From CAZLWF01 sp031972835 (GTDB taxonomy: Bacteria; Patescibacteriota; Minisyncoccia; Phycocordibacterales; UBA9973): a stretch of DNA of 23,549 bases. How positions within the stretch are numbered: position 1 is the stretch's first letter; each line of letters opens with the position of its first letter. The stretch is from positions 1 to 23,549 of the forward strand of contig DALYDX010000011.1 in NCBI GenBank assembly GCA_031972835.1, given 5' to 3'. Both the position numbers and the translations under genes were made by a program. Shown one piece after another: positions 14,265-21,656 of the stretch. The notes under the pieces were generated by a model that saw only the letters and a list, made by a program, of their open reading frames with translations, was not told where the DNA came from and made no database searches.

Positions 14265-14769
14265 AGTTTAAAAATCTTTGCTTGAGAACCTTTAGTTTTG
14301 TATGCAAAGGCGGTTCTTCTACAAATTTTTTTCTCAGTATTTTTTCCTCAATTTTTTGTAACTCTTGCCTCAGATAGGAAAGAGTATTATTGAGATCTGT
14401 CATGATCCAATCTAAATATTGTAGATGTTCAAGTTCTGATTTGTTTGCACTTGATTTTTTTATACCACAAATATCTTTATACAGATTGATATCGTTTATA
14501 TGCCAGACTATTTTTTTACGAATTTCAAAATCGGTGTCGGTGTCACGTAGGTGTGATTTGAGAATTGCTTCACCGCATACGATATCTCTGTTGATCTCCA
14601 TAAATCTGACTGATGGATTTTCTGTAATAGAGCTTAGGTACGGAAGAAAAATTTTGTATCTTCCACCGGTCACTCTATATGTATTTTTTTTGAAATCCAC
14701 CAAGAAATTCAGTGCACGCTCTGATGCATCGCACGAAAGACGTCTCAATGTACCGTTATTTAGGCCCAT
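14263..14769 (-). CDS. Hypothetical protein, 168 aa
   Basis: I do not recognise this protein. It is soluble, without a signal peptide. The middle has RVTGGRYKIFLPYLSSI and a charged region (RDTDTDFEIRKKIVWHINDINLYKDI), and the C-terminal third (about residues 112-150) is a long helix, EHLQYLDWIMTDLNNTLSYL onward, likely forming a coiled coil, with a basic tail. It has its own promoter (TTGACT, 16 bp, TATAGT) 3' of pfkB and ends at the shared terminator, so it is a single-gene unit. The conserved transcription signals support its being expressed. Function is unknown. Confidence 0.65.
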   Translation of the reverse strand: MGLNNGTLRRLSCDASERALNFLVDFKKNTYRVTGGRYKIFLPYLSSITENPSVRFMEINRDIVCGEAILKSHLRDTDTDFEIRKKIVWHINDINLYKDICGIKKSSANKSELEHLQYLDWIMTDLNNTLSYLRQELQKIEEKILRKKFVEEPPLHTKLKVLKQRFLN

Positions 14770-14784
14770 ATCTTGTTTTTCTAA

Positions 14785-14812
14785 ACTATACTACGAATTC
14801 AATTCTAGTCAA
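14785..14812 (-). promoter_or_regulatory. Promoter of the 14769 minus-strand gene
   Basis: On the minus strand, TTGACT (14812-14807) and TATAGT (14790-14785) are separated by 16 bp, with the predicted start about 8 nt before the ATG at 14769. The -35 lies inside a small inverted repeat (CTAGT-3-ACTAG, 14805-14817) that spans the pfkB stop. Confidence 0.65.
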
Positions 14813-14813
14813 A

Positions 14814-15821
14814 CTAGTTACGCAAATTCTTGAGTTTATAGTCCTCGGGTGCACTTGCAAGATATTGCTCGAGAGCTGATTTCTTTAGTAGTCCTTTTTG
14901 TGCGCCGACCTGTAGTGTTACTGACATTGCGTTTATAGGAGCCCAATACATTGCTTCCTTCAATCCTTTACCCATTGCAATTGCGCTTACGACAGTAGAG
15001 GAAAAAGCATCTCCTGCACCAGTGCGTTCGTATGGTTCGTGTGGGTATACTGGCATAAACCAAGAGCTCCCAGATTCTTCGCGAGCATATGCACCGTCGA
15101 TACCATCGGTCATAACAACAATTTTTGGACCAAGTTCATGGAGCATATCCATAAGTTTCAATTTGTCTGTCTCGGTTGAGTTCAAGATTCTTTGAGCCTC
15201 GTCAACATTACAGAAGAATATTTCTGTAATGTTGTAGATGTGTTTCAGTTTGTCAGTTCCCAATTTTATCTGGAAAGTTCCAGGCTGAAATGCAAGCTTT
15301 GTTTCTGGGTGAGATTTTAAATATTCGGCAATTTCATCGTGGAAATCTACAGAGTTTTCACCAAGCGATGTCAGGTATATCCACTTAGGCCCAGACATTT
15401 TTTTAGGTAGTGCATGAGGAAAGGGTGCATGCTTTACTAGGATAGTACGTTCTACACCATACCAAAGTACATAGTGGTAGTTTGTAGGGAATTCACTATT
15501 TGTAATCATGTACTCAACAGACACCTTGTTTTTTTCTAGTTCGAGGAGACATTCACGCCCGTTTATATCATCTCCGACAGTTGATATAAGTGCGCTCGAA
15601 AGCCCGAGACGCGATGCGGAGACTGCAGCATTGGCACAATTGCCTACAGCCTTGAGTACTTCTACAGATTCGTAAGGTACTTTATCGCCAAAACGAACGC
15701 AGAGTTCACTCGTAGTCGTATCAATCTTGCTATGAACATGCGCATCTTTTAGTTTTATAAATGCATCAGTAACAATATCGCCTATAGCGACAAATTCATA
15801 AGGTTTTTTACTAAATAACAT
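14814..15821 (-). CDS. PfkB-family carbohydrate kinase
   Basis: This ribokinase/PfkB-family kinase (335 residues) is predicted to phosphorylate a sugar or sugar phosphate with ATP. The fold starts EFVAIGDIVTDAF (9-21); the first signature region holds GNCANAAVSASRLG (60-73) and VGDDINGR (82-89); the second signature is RTGAGDAFSSTVVSAIA (266-282) with D271 as catalytic base in the TGAGDAF anion hole. Family members include ribokinase, 1-phosphofructokinase, 6-phosphofructokinase II, adenosine kinase and KDG kinase, which I cannot separate by eye. The position next to aldolase makes a 6-phosphofructokinase role attractive. It is divergent from fba with its own leaderless promoter, and it stops at a TAG just before the next minus-strand promoter. 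Confidence 0.88.
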   Translation of the reverse strand: MLFSKKPYEFVAIGDIVTDAFIKLKDAHVHSKIDTTTSELCVRFGDKVPYESVEVLKAVGNCANAAVSASRLGLSSALISTVGDDINGRECLLELEKNKVSVEYMITNSEFPTNYHYVLWYGVERTILVKHAPFPHALPKKMSGPKWIYLTSLGENSVDFHDEIAEYLKSHPETKLAFQPGTFQIKLGTDKLKHIYNITEIFFCNVDEAQRILNSTETDKLKLMDMLHELGPKIVVMTDGIDGAYAREESGSSWFMPVYPHEPYERTGAGDAFSSTVVSAIAMGKGLKEAMYWAPINAMSVTLQVGAQKGLLKKSALEQYLASAPEDYKLKNLRN

Positions 15822-15827
15822 GTGTCT

Positions 15828-15836
15828 ATTATAACA
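15828..15836 (-). promoter_or_regulatory. Extended -10 promoter of the pfkB-family gene, leaderless
   Basis: On the minus strand, TGT followed by TATAAT (15833-15828) ends exactly 6 nt before the ATG at 15821. The predicted transcript has no leader. It is set back-to-back with the fba promoter. Confidence 0.77.
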
Positions 15837-15840
15837 GAGT

Positions 15841-15868
15841 TTGAGCTGATTATTCTATAGGGTATACT
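15841..15868 (+). promoter_or_regulatory. Promoter of the aldolase gene, leaderless
   Basis: TTGAGC (15841-15846), a 16-bp spacer and TATACT (15863-15868) lie exactly 6 nt before the ATG at 15875. The in-frame GTG at 15869 lies directly after the -10 and is rejected as the start because it would precede the predicted transcription start. Confidence 0.75.
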
Positions 15869-15874
15869 GTGCAT

Positions 15875-16741
15875 ATGAAAACATTACGAGAATATGTCGC
15901 CGACGCAGGTGCGCAAGGCGTTGCAATCGGGCACTTTAATATTTCAAACTTGGAAGCTCTGCATGGTATATACAGTGCTGCAAAGAAATTAAATTTACCA
16001 GTGATAATTGGTGTGTCAGAAGGTGAACAAAAGTTTGCCGGACTTGAAGAAGTCGCAACACTCGTAAAAACTATTCGTGAACGTGACAATTATCCTATTT
16101 TTTTAAATGCTGATCATCACGCATCATTTGAATCAGTCAAAGCTTGTATAGACGCAGGTTTCGACATGGTTATATTTGATGGAACTAAACTACCTTTTGA
16201 AGAAAATGTGAAAATTACAAAACAGTGTGTAGATTATGCGCGAGAGATTAGTAAGTCTTCTGGTCGCGATATTTTAGTGGAAGCTGAGCTTGGGTTTATA
16301 GGTTCTGGTTCTGATATAAAAGATTCGATTCCAGAAGGTGCAGGAATCCTGACAAAACCGGAAGATGCAAAGAAGTTTGTCGATGAGACGGGGGTAGATA
16401 TGTTTGCTCCGTCCGTAGGCTCTATTCATGGACTTATAAAAAGCGGTAAGCCTCATATTGATGCGGATTTAGTCCGAGAAATAAAAAATATTACTGGAGT
16501 TCCACTTGTACTACACGGTGGATCAGGGCTTCGCGATGAAGATTTTACAAATGCTATCAAGGCTGGGATATCTGTAGTTCATATAAACAGTGAAATTCGC
16601 CTTGCTTTTCGAGATGAAGTAAAAGAGACAATAGAAGAAAATCCAAATGAGATAACTCCTGCAAAAATTCTTGGTCCAGCAGTAGAAGCAATCGAGGCAG
16701 TAGTAGAGGCGAGATTGAAATTATTTAATCATCTGCAATAA
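15875..16741 (+). CDS. fba: Class II fructose-bisphosphate aldolase
   Basis: The enzyme splits fructose 1,6-bisphosphate into dihydroxyacetone phosphate and glyceraldehyde 3-phosphate (or the reverse) with zinc. The 288-residue barrel has GHFNISNLE (19-27), the acid/zinc motif NADHHASFE (78-86; D80, H81), VEAELG (135-140), the zinc histidine H185 in GSIHGL and H214 in VLHGGSGL, and the phosphate loop near VVHINSEIR. A tagatose-bisphosphate or ketose-bisphosphate aldolase role cannot be excluded by motif alone, but the gap and kinase context favours glycolysis/gluconeogenesis. The ATG at 15875 follows the -10 by 6 nt. It is followed after 1 nt by the 16743 membrane gene. Confidence 0.94.
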   Translation: MKTLREYVADAGAQGVAIGHFNISNLEALHGIYSAAKKLNLPVIIGVSEGEQKFAGLEEVATLVKTIRERDNYPIFLNADHHASFESVKACIDAGFDMVIFDGTKLPFEENVKITKQCVDYAREISKSSGRDILVEAELGFIGSGSDIKDSIPEGAGILTKPEDAKKFVDETGVDMFAPSVGSIHGLIKSGKPHIDADLVREIKNITGVPLVLHGGSGLRDEDFTNAIKAGISVVHINSEIRLAFRDEVKETIEENPNEITPAKILGPAVEAIEAVVEARLKLFNHLQ

Positions 16742-16742
16742 C

Positions 16743-17480
16743 ATGCATATACGTAACAAAATTGAAATAGTCCTGGTCTTACTTTTTATTGTCTTATCAT
16801 ATGTATATTTCATGATACCTGTTGGTGCTGAAAATACAGATAGAGTTTTTATAACTATCACAACTTTCTTCTTTTCTATATTTACTGGATTTTTCATAAC
16901 CAGACAAGGCAATCGTTATACAAAAATACGAGAGATTATCAGTACCTTTGATGGCAAGATGTCAGGTATATATAGAGTATCTGGAAATATCTCAAAATCT
17001 ATTCAAGATAAGTTTGGAATGATAATAAAAGATCATTATCAGAAAGTTGTGGATTCTAAATCTTGGGATTATCACTTTACTCATAAGTCCAATACCATAA
17101 CTAAAATGCATGATATTTTAGAAGAGGAAGTAGGTAACGATAAACAAGAAAGTTTGCGCAATCAGTCTCTAGGAAGAGTGCTTTCAAACTTGGGTGATTG
17201 TCAGGTGTTGCGGAAAAATATGGTTATGATTTTTCAAGAACGCATACCAGTTTTCCAGTGGTTTTTGATATTTTTCTTTATGTTTATATTGCTCGCAACA
17301 GTGACAGTGATTCCTTCTGTAGGATTTCTCCTAGGATCAATCCTAAAGTCTGCATTCGTTGTATCTATAATCTCTGTAGTAGCTATACTATACAACCTAG
17401 ACAATCTTCATCTATTTGAGAAATTTATTGGTGAGAATTCTGCCAAGGATGTTTTAGATATAATCGAAGGATCAAAATGA
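16743..17480 (+). CDS. Four-helix membrane protein of unknown family (DUF4239-like layout)
   Basis: This 245-residue protein has two N-terminal helices (about 8-28 and 37-54), a soluble middle of about 115 residues with mixed charge, and two C-terminal helices (about 172-193 and 197-219). A cytosolic helical domain between paired helices resembles bestrophin-like DUF4239 proteins, but I cannot see a decisive motif and treat the link as weak. It begins 1 nt after the aldolase stop, and its TGA overlaps the ATG of the FAD oxidase by 4 nt (ATGA), so translation of the oxidase is coupled to it. The coupling suggests the two proteins function together at the membrane. Confidence 0.7.
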   Translation: MHIRNKIEIVLVLLFIVLSYVYFMIPVGAENTDRVFITITTFFFSIFTGFFITRQGNRYTKIREIISTFDGKMSGIYRVSGNISKSIQDKFGMIIKDHYQKVVDSKSWDYHFTHKSNTITKMHDILEEEVGNDKQESLRNQSLGRVLSNLGDCQVLRKNMVMIFQERIPVFQWFLIFFFMFILLATVTVIPSVGFLLGSILKSAFVVSIISVVAILYNLDNLHLFEKFIGENSAKDVLDIIEGSK

Positions 17481-19213
17481 AAGAGGAAATAAAAAAGTTT
17501 TTTGAAGGTGATGTTGATGATGGTGCGGAGACACTTACAAAATATTCGCATGATGCGAGTCTCTTTGAGGTCAGACCAAAGCTTGTAGTATTTCCAAAGC
17601 ATGAGCAAGATGTAGAGCGTCTTGTTCAGTGGGTAAATGACAACAAATCAAAATATACAGATCTATCGCTTACTGCGCGCTCTGCAGGTACTTGTATGTC
17701 CGGTGGGTCACTCAACGAATCTATTATCATGGACTTCACAAAGTACATGAACAGGATTAAAAAGATTGAACGAATCAATCCGATTACAATACAGCCACTT
17801 TTTCCAGGTGCAAAGCCGGTGACTATTGTCGGGCGTGCTGTTGTAGAACCAGGATGCTTCTATAGAGATTTTGAAACTGAAACCTTGAAACTAAATTTAC
17901 TTCTTCCTTGTTACACTGCATCAAAAAGTATCAACGCCGTGGGAGGTATGGTAGGCAACAACTCAGGTGGAGAGCTCACACTTCGGTACGGAAAGACAGA
18001 AGACTATGTTGCAAGTTTGCGTACGGTTTTGTCTGACGGTCATACGTATGTGTTTGGTCCAGAAAACAGGAGAGAGCTTTATTCTAAGATTGCTCAAGTC
18101 GATATCGAAGGTCAAGTCCACAAGAGAATCTTTGACCTTATAGAAAACAATCAAGCACTTATCGATGCTGCACGTCCGAATGTTTCAAAAAATTCTGCCG
18201 GGTATTATCTATGGAATATTCTAAAGAAAAATACCGATGAACAAGAAAATATTTTTGATCTTACAAAACTTCTAGTTGGATCTCAGGGAACACTTGGAGT
18301 TACAACTGAGATCACTTTTTACTTAATCGAAAAACCCTCTGCGTCAAAGCTCGCGGTTGTATTTTTAGACAAGCTGGACAAACTAGGTGAGATTGTAGAT
18401 ACGGTTTTAGAGACAAACCCACAGTCTATCGAGAGCTATGATGACAAGACCTTCATGCTCGCTATCAGATTCTTTAAAGATTTTATAAAAACAAAAGGAT
18501 TCTTTGGAACATTGAAATTCGGCTTGTCGTTCTTGCCAGAACTTTGGCTTGTACTTACTGGCGGTGTGCCGAAGTTGATACTTTTGATTGAATATACTGG
18601 TGGTACAAGTGAAGAATTGGATTCAAAGTGCAGAAATGTTTTAGCAAAACTCTCCAAGTTTAAACTTCGTGGACGTGTTACAAAAAGTGTTGAAGAGGCA
18701 GAGAAATATTGGACCATGCGACGTGATAGCTTTGCACTACTTCGCAAACATGTAAAAGGTCGCCGAACTGCGCCTTTTATCGACGACATCATTGTTCGTC
18801 CAGAGCATCTGCCAGAATTTTTACCGAAGTTGAATGCACTTTTAAGTCAGTATCCGACTATTACTTATACGATCGCAGGTCACGCTGGCAATGGGAATTT
18901 CCATATTATCCCACTCATGGATTTCAATGATCCGAAAACTCACAGTATCATCCTTGAGTTATCAGCAAAAGTCTACGACTTAGTACTTGAATACCATGGG
19001 TCTATAGACGCCGAACACAACGATGGGCTTATACGTACACCATATCTGTCGAAAATGTACGGTCCAAATGTTTATGCACTTTTTGAAAATACAAAGAAGA
19101 TTTTTGACCCAAGAGGGATATTCAATCCACACAAGAAGGTTTTTGAAGACAAGAATTATCTAGAAACTCATATTGTCGGACCAGATCATCCAGAAACAAA
19201 GCATTCTTCATAG
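17477..19213 (+). CDS. FAD-linked oxidase (GlcD / D-lactate dehydrogenase-like)
   Basis: This is a vanillyl-alcohol-oxidase-type flavoprotein of 578 residues. The PF01565 FAD-binding domain has LTARSAGTCMSGGSLNESI (65-83), VEPGCFYRDFE, and AVGGMVGNNSGGELTLRYG (154-172), followed by LLVGSQGTLGVTTEIT (265-280). The C-terminal PF02913 domain carries GHAGNGNFH (468-476) and DAEHNDGLIR (511-520), whose histidines (H469, H476, H514) and acidic residues bind a divalent metal and the alpha-hydroxy acid in D-lactate/glycolate/2-hydroxyglutarate dehydrogenases. There is no Fe-S (CCG) domain, and no partner GlpC-like subunit lies nearby, so the electron acceptor is unknown. An AAGGA 5 nt before the ATG is one of the few Shine-Dalgarno-like sites, next to a 4-nt overlap with the membrane gene. 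The substrate is inferred from family only. Confidence 0.92.
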   Translation: MKEEIKKFFEGDVDDGAETLTKYSHDASLFEVRPKLVVFPKHEQDVERLVQWVNDNKSKYTDLSLTARSAGTCMSGGSLNESIIMDFTKYMNRIKKIERINPITIQPLFPGAKPVTIVGRAVVEPGCFYRDFETETLKLNLLLPCYTASKSINAVGGMVGNNSGGELTLRYGKTEDYVASLRTVLSDGHTYVFGPENRRELYSKIAQVDIEGQVHKRIFDLIENNQALIDAARPNVSKNSAGYYLWNILKKNTDEQENIFDLTKLLVGSQGTLGVTTEITFYLIEKPSASKLAVVFLDKLDKLGEIVDTVLETNPQSIESYDDKTFMLAIRFFKDFIKTKGFFGTLKFGLSFLPELWLVLTGGVPKLILLIEYTGGTSEELDSKCRNVLAKLSKFKLRGRVTKSVEEAEKYWTMRRDSFALLRKHVKGRRTAPFIDDIIVRPEHLPEFLPKLNALLSQYPTITYTIAGHAGNGNFHIIPLMDFNDPKTHSIILELSAKVYDLVLEYHGSIDAEHNDGLIRTPYLSKMYGPNVYALFENTKKIFDPRGIFNPHKKVFEDKNYLETHIVGPDHPETKHSS

Positions 19214-19218
19214 AAAGC

Positions 19219-19246
19219 TTTACAATTTATTTTTTTTGAGTATACT
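19219..19246 (+). promoter_or_regulatory. Promoter of rplY
   Basis: TTTACA (19219-19224), a 16-bp spacer and TATACT (19241-19246) lie 8 nt before the ATG at 19255. The leader would be 1-2 nt. The 41-nt gap after the oxidase contains no clear terminator hairpin. Confidence 0.7.
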
Positions 19247-19254
19247 ATCCAAAT

Positions 19255-19902
19255 ATGTTTAAACTTACTGCACAAGCGCGAAAGGCGACAGAAAATATAG
19301 ACGAAATCAAGAAACAAGGTAAAATCCCTGCTGTTTTCTACGGTTTCAAAAAAGAATCTACTCCTATAACTGTAGATTTGGTTGCATTCAAAAAACTTTT
19401 GAGAGAAGCTGGTGAATCTTCACAGATTACACTTGAAACTCCAGATGGCGATATTGCTACACTTATACATGATGTTCAAAACCACCCAATTAGTGGTTCA
19501 CCGATCCATGTGGATTTCTTGGTTATTGATACAAACAAAGCTGTTACTGTGAGTGTACCTATAGAATTCGAAGGTATTTCAGATGCTGTAAAAGATGGTC
19601 TAGGAACTCTCGCAAAGGTTATGTATGAAATTGAAATCAGCGCTCTACCAAAAGACCTACCACACGCTTTCCATGTTGATATAAGTTCTCTAAAAACACT
19701 CCAAGATCAAATACACGTTAGTGATATAAAGCTACCAGCAGGTGTGACTCTAGTAAGTGATCCTGAAGAAGTAGTAGCAGCTATATCAGCTATCCAAGAA
19801 GAAAAAGAAGAGGTGCCAGTAGATCTATCTGCAATCGAAGTTGAGAAGAAAGGCAAGAAAGAAGAGGAAGGAGCAGAGGAAGCAGAGGCAGAAAAAGAAT
19901 AA
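19255..19902 (+). CDS. rplY: 50S ribosomal protein L25 (CTC form)
   Basis: L25 binds 5S rRNA. The N-terminal beta-barrel (1-90) has KLTAQARKATENIDEIKKQG, IPAVFYG, and the HDVQNHPISGSPIHVDFLV block typical of the 5S-binding domain. A C-terminal TL5/CTC domain (about 93-180) with VPIEFEG...GLGTLAKVMYEIEI and DIKLPAGV is present, and a Lys/Glu-rich tail (183-215) ends the protein. The 215 residues fit the general-stress CTC subfamily. The gene stands alone between its own promoter and a terminator. Confidence 0.96.
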   Translation: MFKLTAQARKATENIDEIKKQGKIPAVFYGFKKESTPITVDLVAFKKLLREAGESSQITLETPDGDIATLIHDVQNHPISGSPIHVDFLVIDTNKAVTVSVPIEFEGISDAVKDGLGTLAKVMYEIEISALPKDLPHAFHVDISSLKTLQDQIHVSDIKLPAGVTLVSDPEEVVAAISAIQEEKEEVPVDLSAIEVEKKGKKEEEGAEEAEAEKE

Positions 19903-19916
19903 TATTAGAACTAGAG

Positions 19917-19946
19917 AAACCCCCAGTCACAATACTGGTGGTTTTT
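19917..19946 (+). terminator. Rho-independent terminator of rplY
   Basis: AAACCCCCAGT pairs with ACTGGTGGTTT across a 6-nt loop (CACAAT) with a single C/T mismatch, followed by Ts and the next promoter. It separates rplY from the transglycosylase gene. Confidence 0.88.
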
Positions 19947-19951
19947 CGTTA

Positions 19952-19960
19952 TGTTATAAT
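19952..19960 (+). promoter_or_regulatory. Extended -10 promoter of the transglycosylase gene
   Basis: TGT followed by TATAAT (19955-19960) lies 8 nt before the ATG at 19969, giving a leader of at most 1-2 nt. Confidence 0.73.
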
Positions 19961-19968
19961 ATACCCAC

Positions 19969-21348
19969 ATGTTTAAGAAGATAATTCTATTCATACTAAT
20001 AAGCGCCGTATTTGTAAGCTTTACAGGCTTACAGGGCTTGGATTATAGCGTAAAGACAGCTTCTGCTACCGAACTATCTGTCGCGGAGGCTCAAAAGAAG
20101 GCTTTAGAGGCTGAATTGGCACAACTTGAAGCTGAAATTGCTCAAAAAACAGCTGAGCTCAATGGACAAAAAGGTCAGTCGGCTTCTATCTCAGGAGATA
20201 TAAAGATTCTCAGTTCTCAGATTGATAAGGCAAAACTTAATATAAAAGCCAAAAATCTGACTATTAGTAAATTGAGCGGGGAGATTACCGAAAAGAACAA
20301 CACAATCAGCACTCTAGACGATAAATTATCTAAAACAAAAGAATCTCTCGCGCAATTGATCAGAAAGACACATCAAATCGATGACGCGACTTTCGTGCAC
20401 GTCATATTGGCAAATGCTACAGTGTCGGATTTCTATACTGATATAGATTCTTTTGCTTCTATACAAAAATCTATGAAAGTTTCTGTTGACGAGATAAATC
20501 AAGTCAAAGGAATAACGCAAATTGAAAAGGAAGATTTAAAGAAAAAGCAGGATCAGGAGCTAGACGCGAAAGCTGAAATCGAAAGTGCGAAGCGAAAAGT
20601 TGAATCATCTGAAAGTGAAAAACAAAGATTACTATCAATAAGTAAAAACAAAGAAAAAGAATATCAGGCAGTATTGGCAGAACGTCAGAAAAAGGCTGCA
20701 CAGATCCGCAGTGCTTTGTTTGCACTTCGTGATACCGGCGCGATACCTTTCGGTGATGCTCTGAAATATGCTGAAGCAGCTTCACTGAAGACAGGAGTGC
20801 GTCCAGCTTTTGTACTAGCTATTTTGACTCAGGAATCAAACTTGGGCATGAACGTGGGTTCATGTTATTTGTCTGATCCAGTTACTGGAGCGGGAGTGGG
20901 TGCAAACACAGGAACTCCTATCTTAAATGTTATGAAGCCAACTCGTGACGTAACTCCATTTTTGAATGTTACTAAAGCTCTCGGTAGAGATCCGTATAAA
21001 ACTAGAGTGTCTTGTCCTTGGACTGTGGGGTATGGAGGTGCGATGGGTCCTGCGCAGTTTATACCTTCAACATGGGTTCTATTTCAGTCTAGAATAGGCG
21101 CTGCTGTCGGAAAGGCCGTACCTGACCCATGGAATCCAGCAGATGCTTTCATGGCCTCATCGATCTACCTAGGAGATTTGGGTGCAAATGCCAAAACCTA
21201 TACAGCTGAGAGAAACGCTGCTTGCCGTTACTATTCTGGAAGATCTTGTGACGCAGCTTCACCAGCAAACTCTTTTTATGGCAATCAAGTTATGGCTAAA
21301 GCCACCACTATCCAGGAAACTATGATAGACCCATTGCAAGGGCTCTAA
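19969..21348 (+). CDS. Exported coiled-coil protein with lytic transglycosylase domain
   Basis: A signal peptide (residues 1-33, cleavage likely after KTASA) is followed by a long heptad-rich region (about 36-135 and 165-250) like the EnvC/CwlO/PcsB regulators of cell-wall hydrolases. A C-terminal catalytic domain (about 258-455) has the lysozyme-like LAILTQESNLG with E289 as catalytic acid, then GYGGAMGPAQFIPSTW (354-369), typical of MltB-type lytic transglycosylases. Four cysteines (C299, C349 and two near RYYSGRSC) could form disulfides outside the cell. It should cleave peptidoglycan between MurNAc and GlcNAc. The coiled coil replaces a separate activator, so one polypeptide may combine regulation and catalysis. 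Its 459 residues are complete, with its own promoter and no obvious terminator before L31. Confidence 0.88.
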   Translation: MFKKIILFILISAVFVSFTGLQGLDYSVKTASATELSVAEAQKKALEAELAQLEAEIAQKTAELNGQKGQSASISGDIKILSSQIDKAKLNIKAKNLTISKLSGEITEKNNTISTLDDKLSKTKESLAQLIRKTHQIDDATFVHVILANATVSDFYTDIDSFASIQKSMKVSVDEINQVKGITQIEKEDLKKKQDQELDAKAEIESAKRKVESSESEKQRLLSISKNKEKEYQAVLAERQKKAAQIRSALFALRDTGAIPFGDALKYAEAASLKTGVRPAFVLAILTQESNLGMNVGSCYLSDPVTGAGVGANTGTPILNVMKPTRDVTPFLNVTKALGRDPYKTRVSCPWTVGYGGAMGPAQFIPSTWVLFQSRIGAAVGKAVPDPWNPADAFMASSIYLGDLGANAKTYTAERNAACRYYSGRSCDAASPANSFYGNQVMAKATTIQETMIDPLQGL

Positions 21349-21362
21349 TATTGTGCTATGGT
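21334..21362 (+). promoter_or_regulatory. Promoter of rpmE, leaderless
   Basis: TTGCAA (21334-21339), a 17-bp spacer ending in TGC, and TATGGT (21357-21362) end exactly 6 nt before the ATG at 21369. The -35 overlaps the end of the transglycosylase gene. Confidence 0.7.
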
Positions 21363-21368
21363 GTCCAT

Positions 21369-21584
21369 ATGAAAAAAGATATTCACCCAACTTTCTATAC
21401 AAACGCGCTAGTAACTTGCGTATGCGGAGCGAAATTTTCAGTAGGCTCTACAAAAGAGGCAATCGACGTTGAAATATGTAGTCAATGCCACCCTTTTTAC
21501 ACTGGTAATGAAAAGGTTCTAGACACAGCAGGACGTGTTGATAGATTCAAGAAACGTGTCGCAAAAAGTGCTGCAAAAAAATAG
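21369..21584 (+). CDS. rpmE: 50S ribosomal protein L31, zinc-binding type
   Basis: This 71-residue L31 starts MKKDIHPTFY and has the zinc ligands C17, C19 (CVC), C37 and C40 (CSQC), followed by HPFYTG and the conserved DTAGRVDRFKKR. The four cysteines define the C+ zinc-binding type, which in other bacteria is replaced by the C- paralogue in zinc shortage. I use the ATG at 21369; an in-frame TTG at 21351 lies inside the promoter. It is followed by a terminator. Confidence 0.96.
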   Translation: MKKDIHPTFYTNALVTCVCGAKFSVGSTKEAIDVEICSQCHPFYTGNEKVLDTAGRVDRFKKRVAKSAAKK

Positions 21585-21600
21585 CTTAATATAAATTAAA

Positions 21601-21631
21601 CAAAAAAGAGCCCTAAAAGGTTTCTTTTTTG
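21601..21631 (+). terminator. Terminator of rpmE
   Basis: CAAAAAAGA (21601-21609) pairs with TCTTTTTTG (21623-21631). A G-T wobble, one mismatch and two C-G pairs lead to a 5-nt loop. It has a T run within the right arm. The stem is AT-rich but well placed. Confidence 0.7.
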
Positions 21632-21643
21632 TATTTAAGAGGC

Positions 21644-21649
21644 TAATAT
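21644..21649 (+). promoter_or_regulatory. Possible -10 of prfA
   Basis: TAATAT ends 7 nt before the prfA ATG at 21657, similar to the leaderless spacing seen elsewhere here. No TGn or -35 is visible, so the call is weak. Confidence 0.38.
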
Positions 21650-21656
21650 AAAGACT

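Noticed and set aside
14805..14817. Inverted repeat CTAGT-3-ACTAG as a pfkB terminator
   Set aside because: The stem is only 5 bp with no T run on the minus strand and overlaps a promoter -35, so terminator function is not supported.
15869..15874. GTG start two codons upstream of fba
   Set aside because: It lies immediately after the -10 hexamer and before the expected transcription start.
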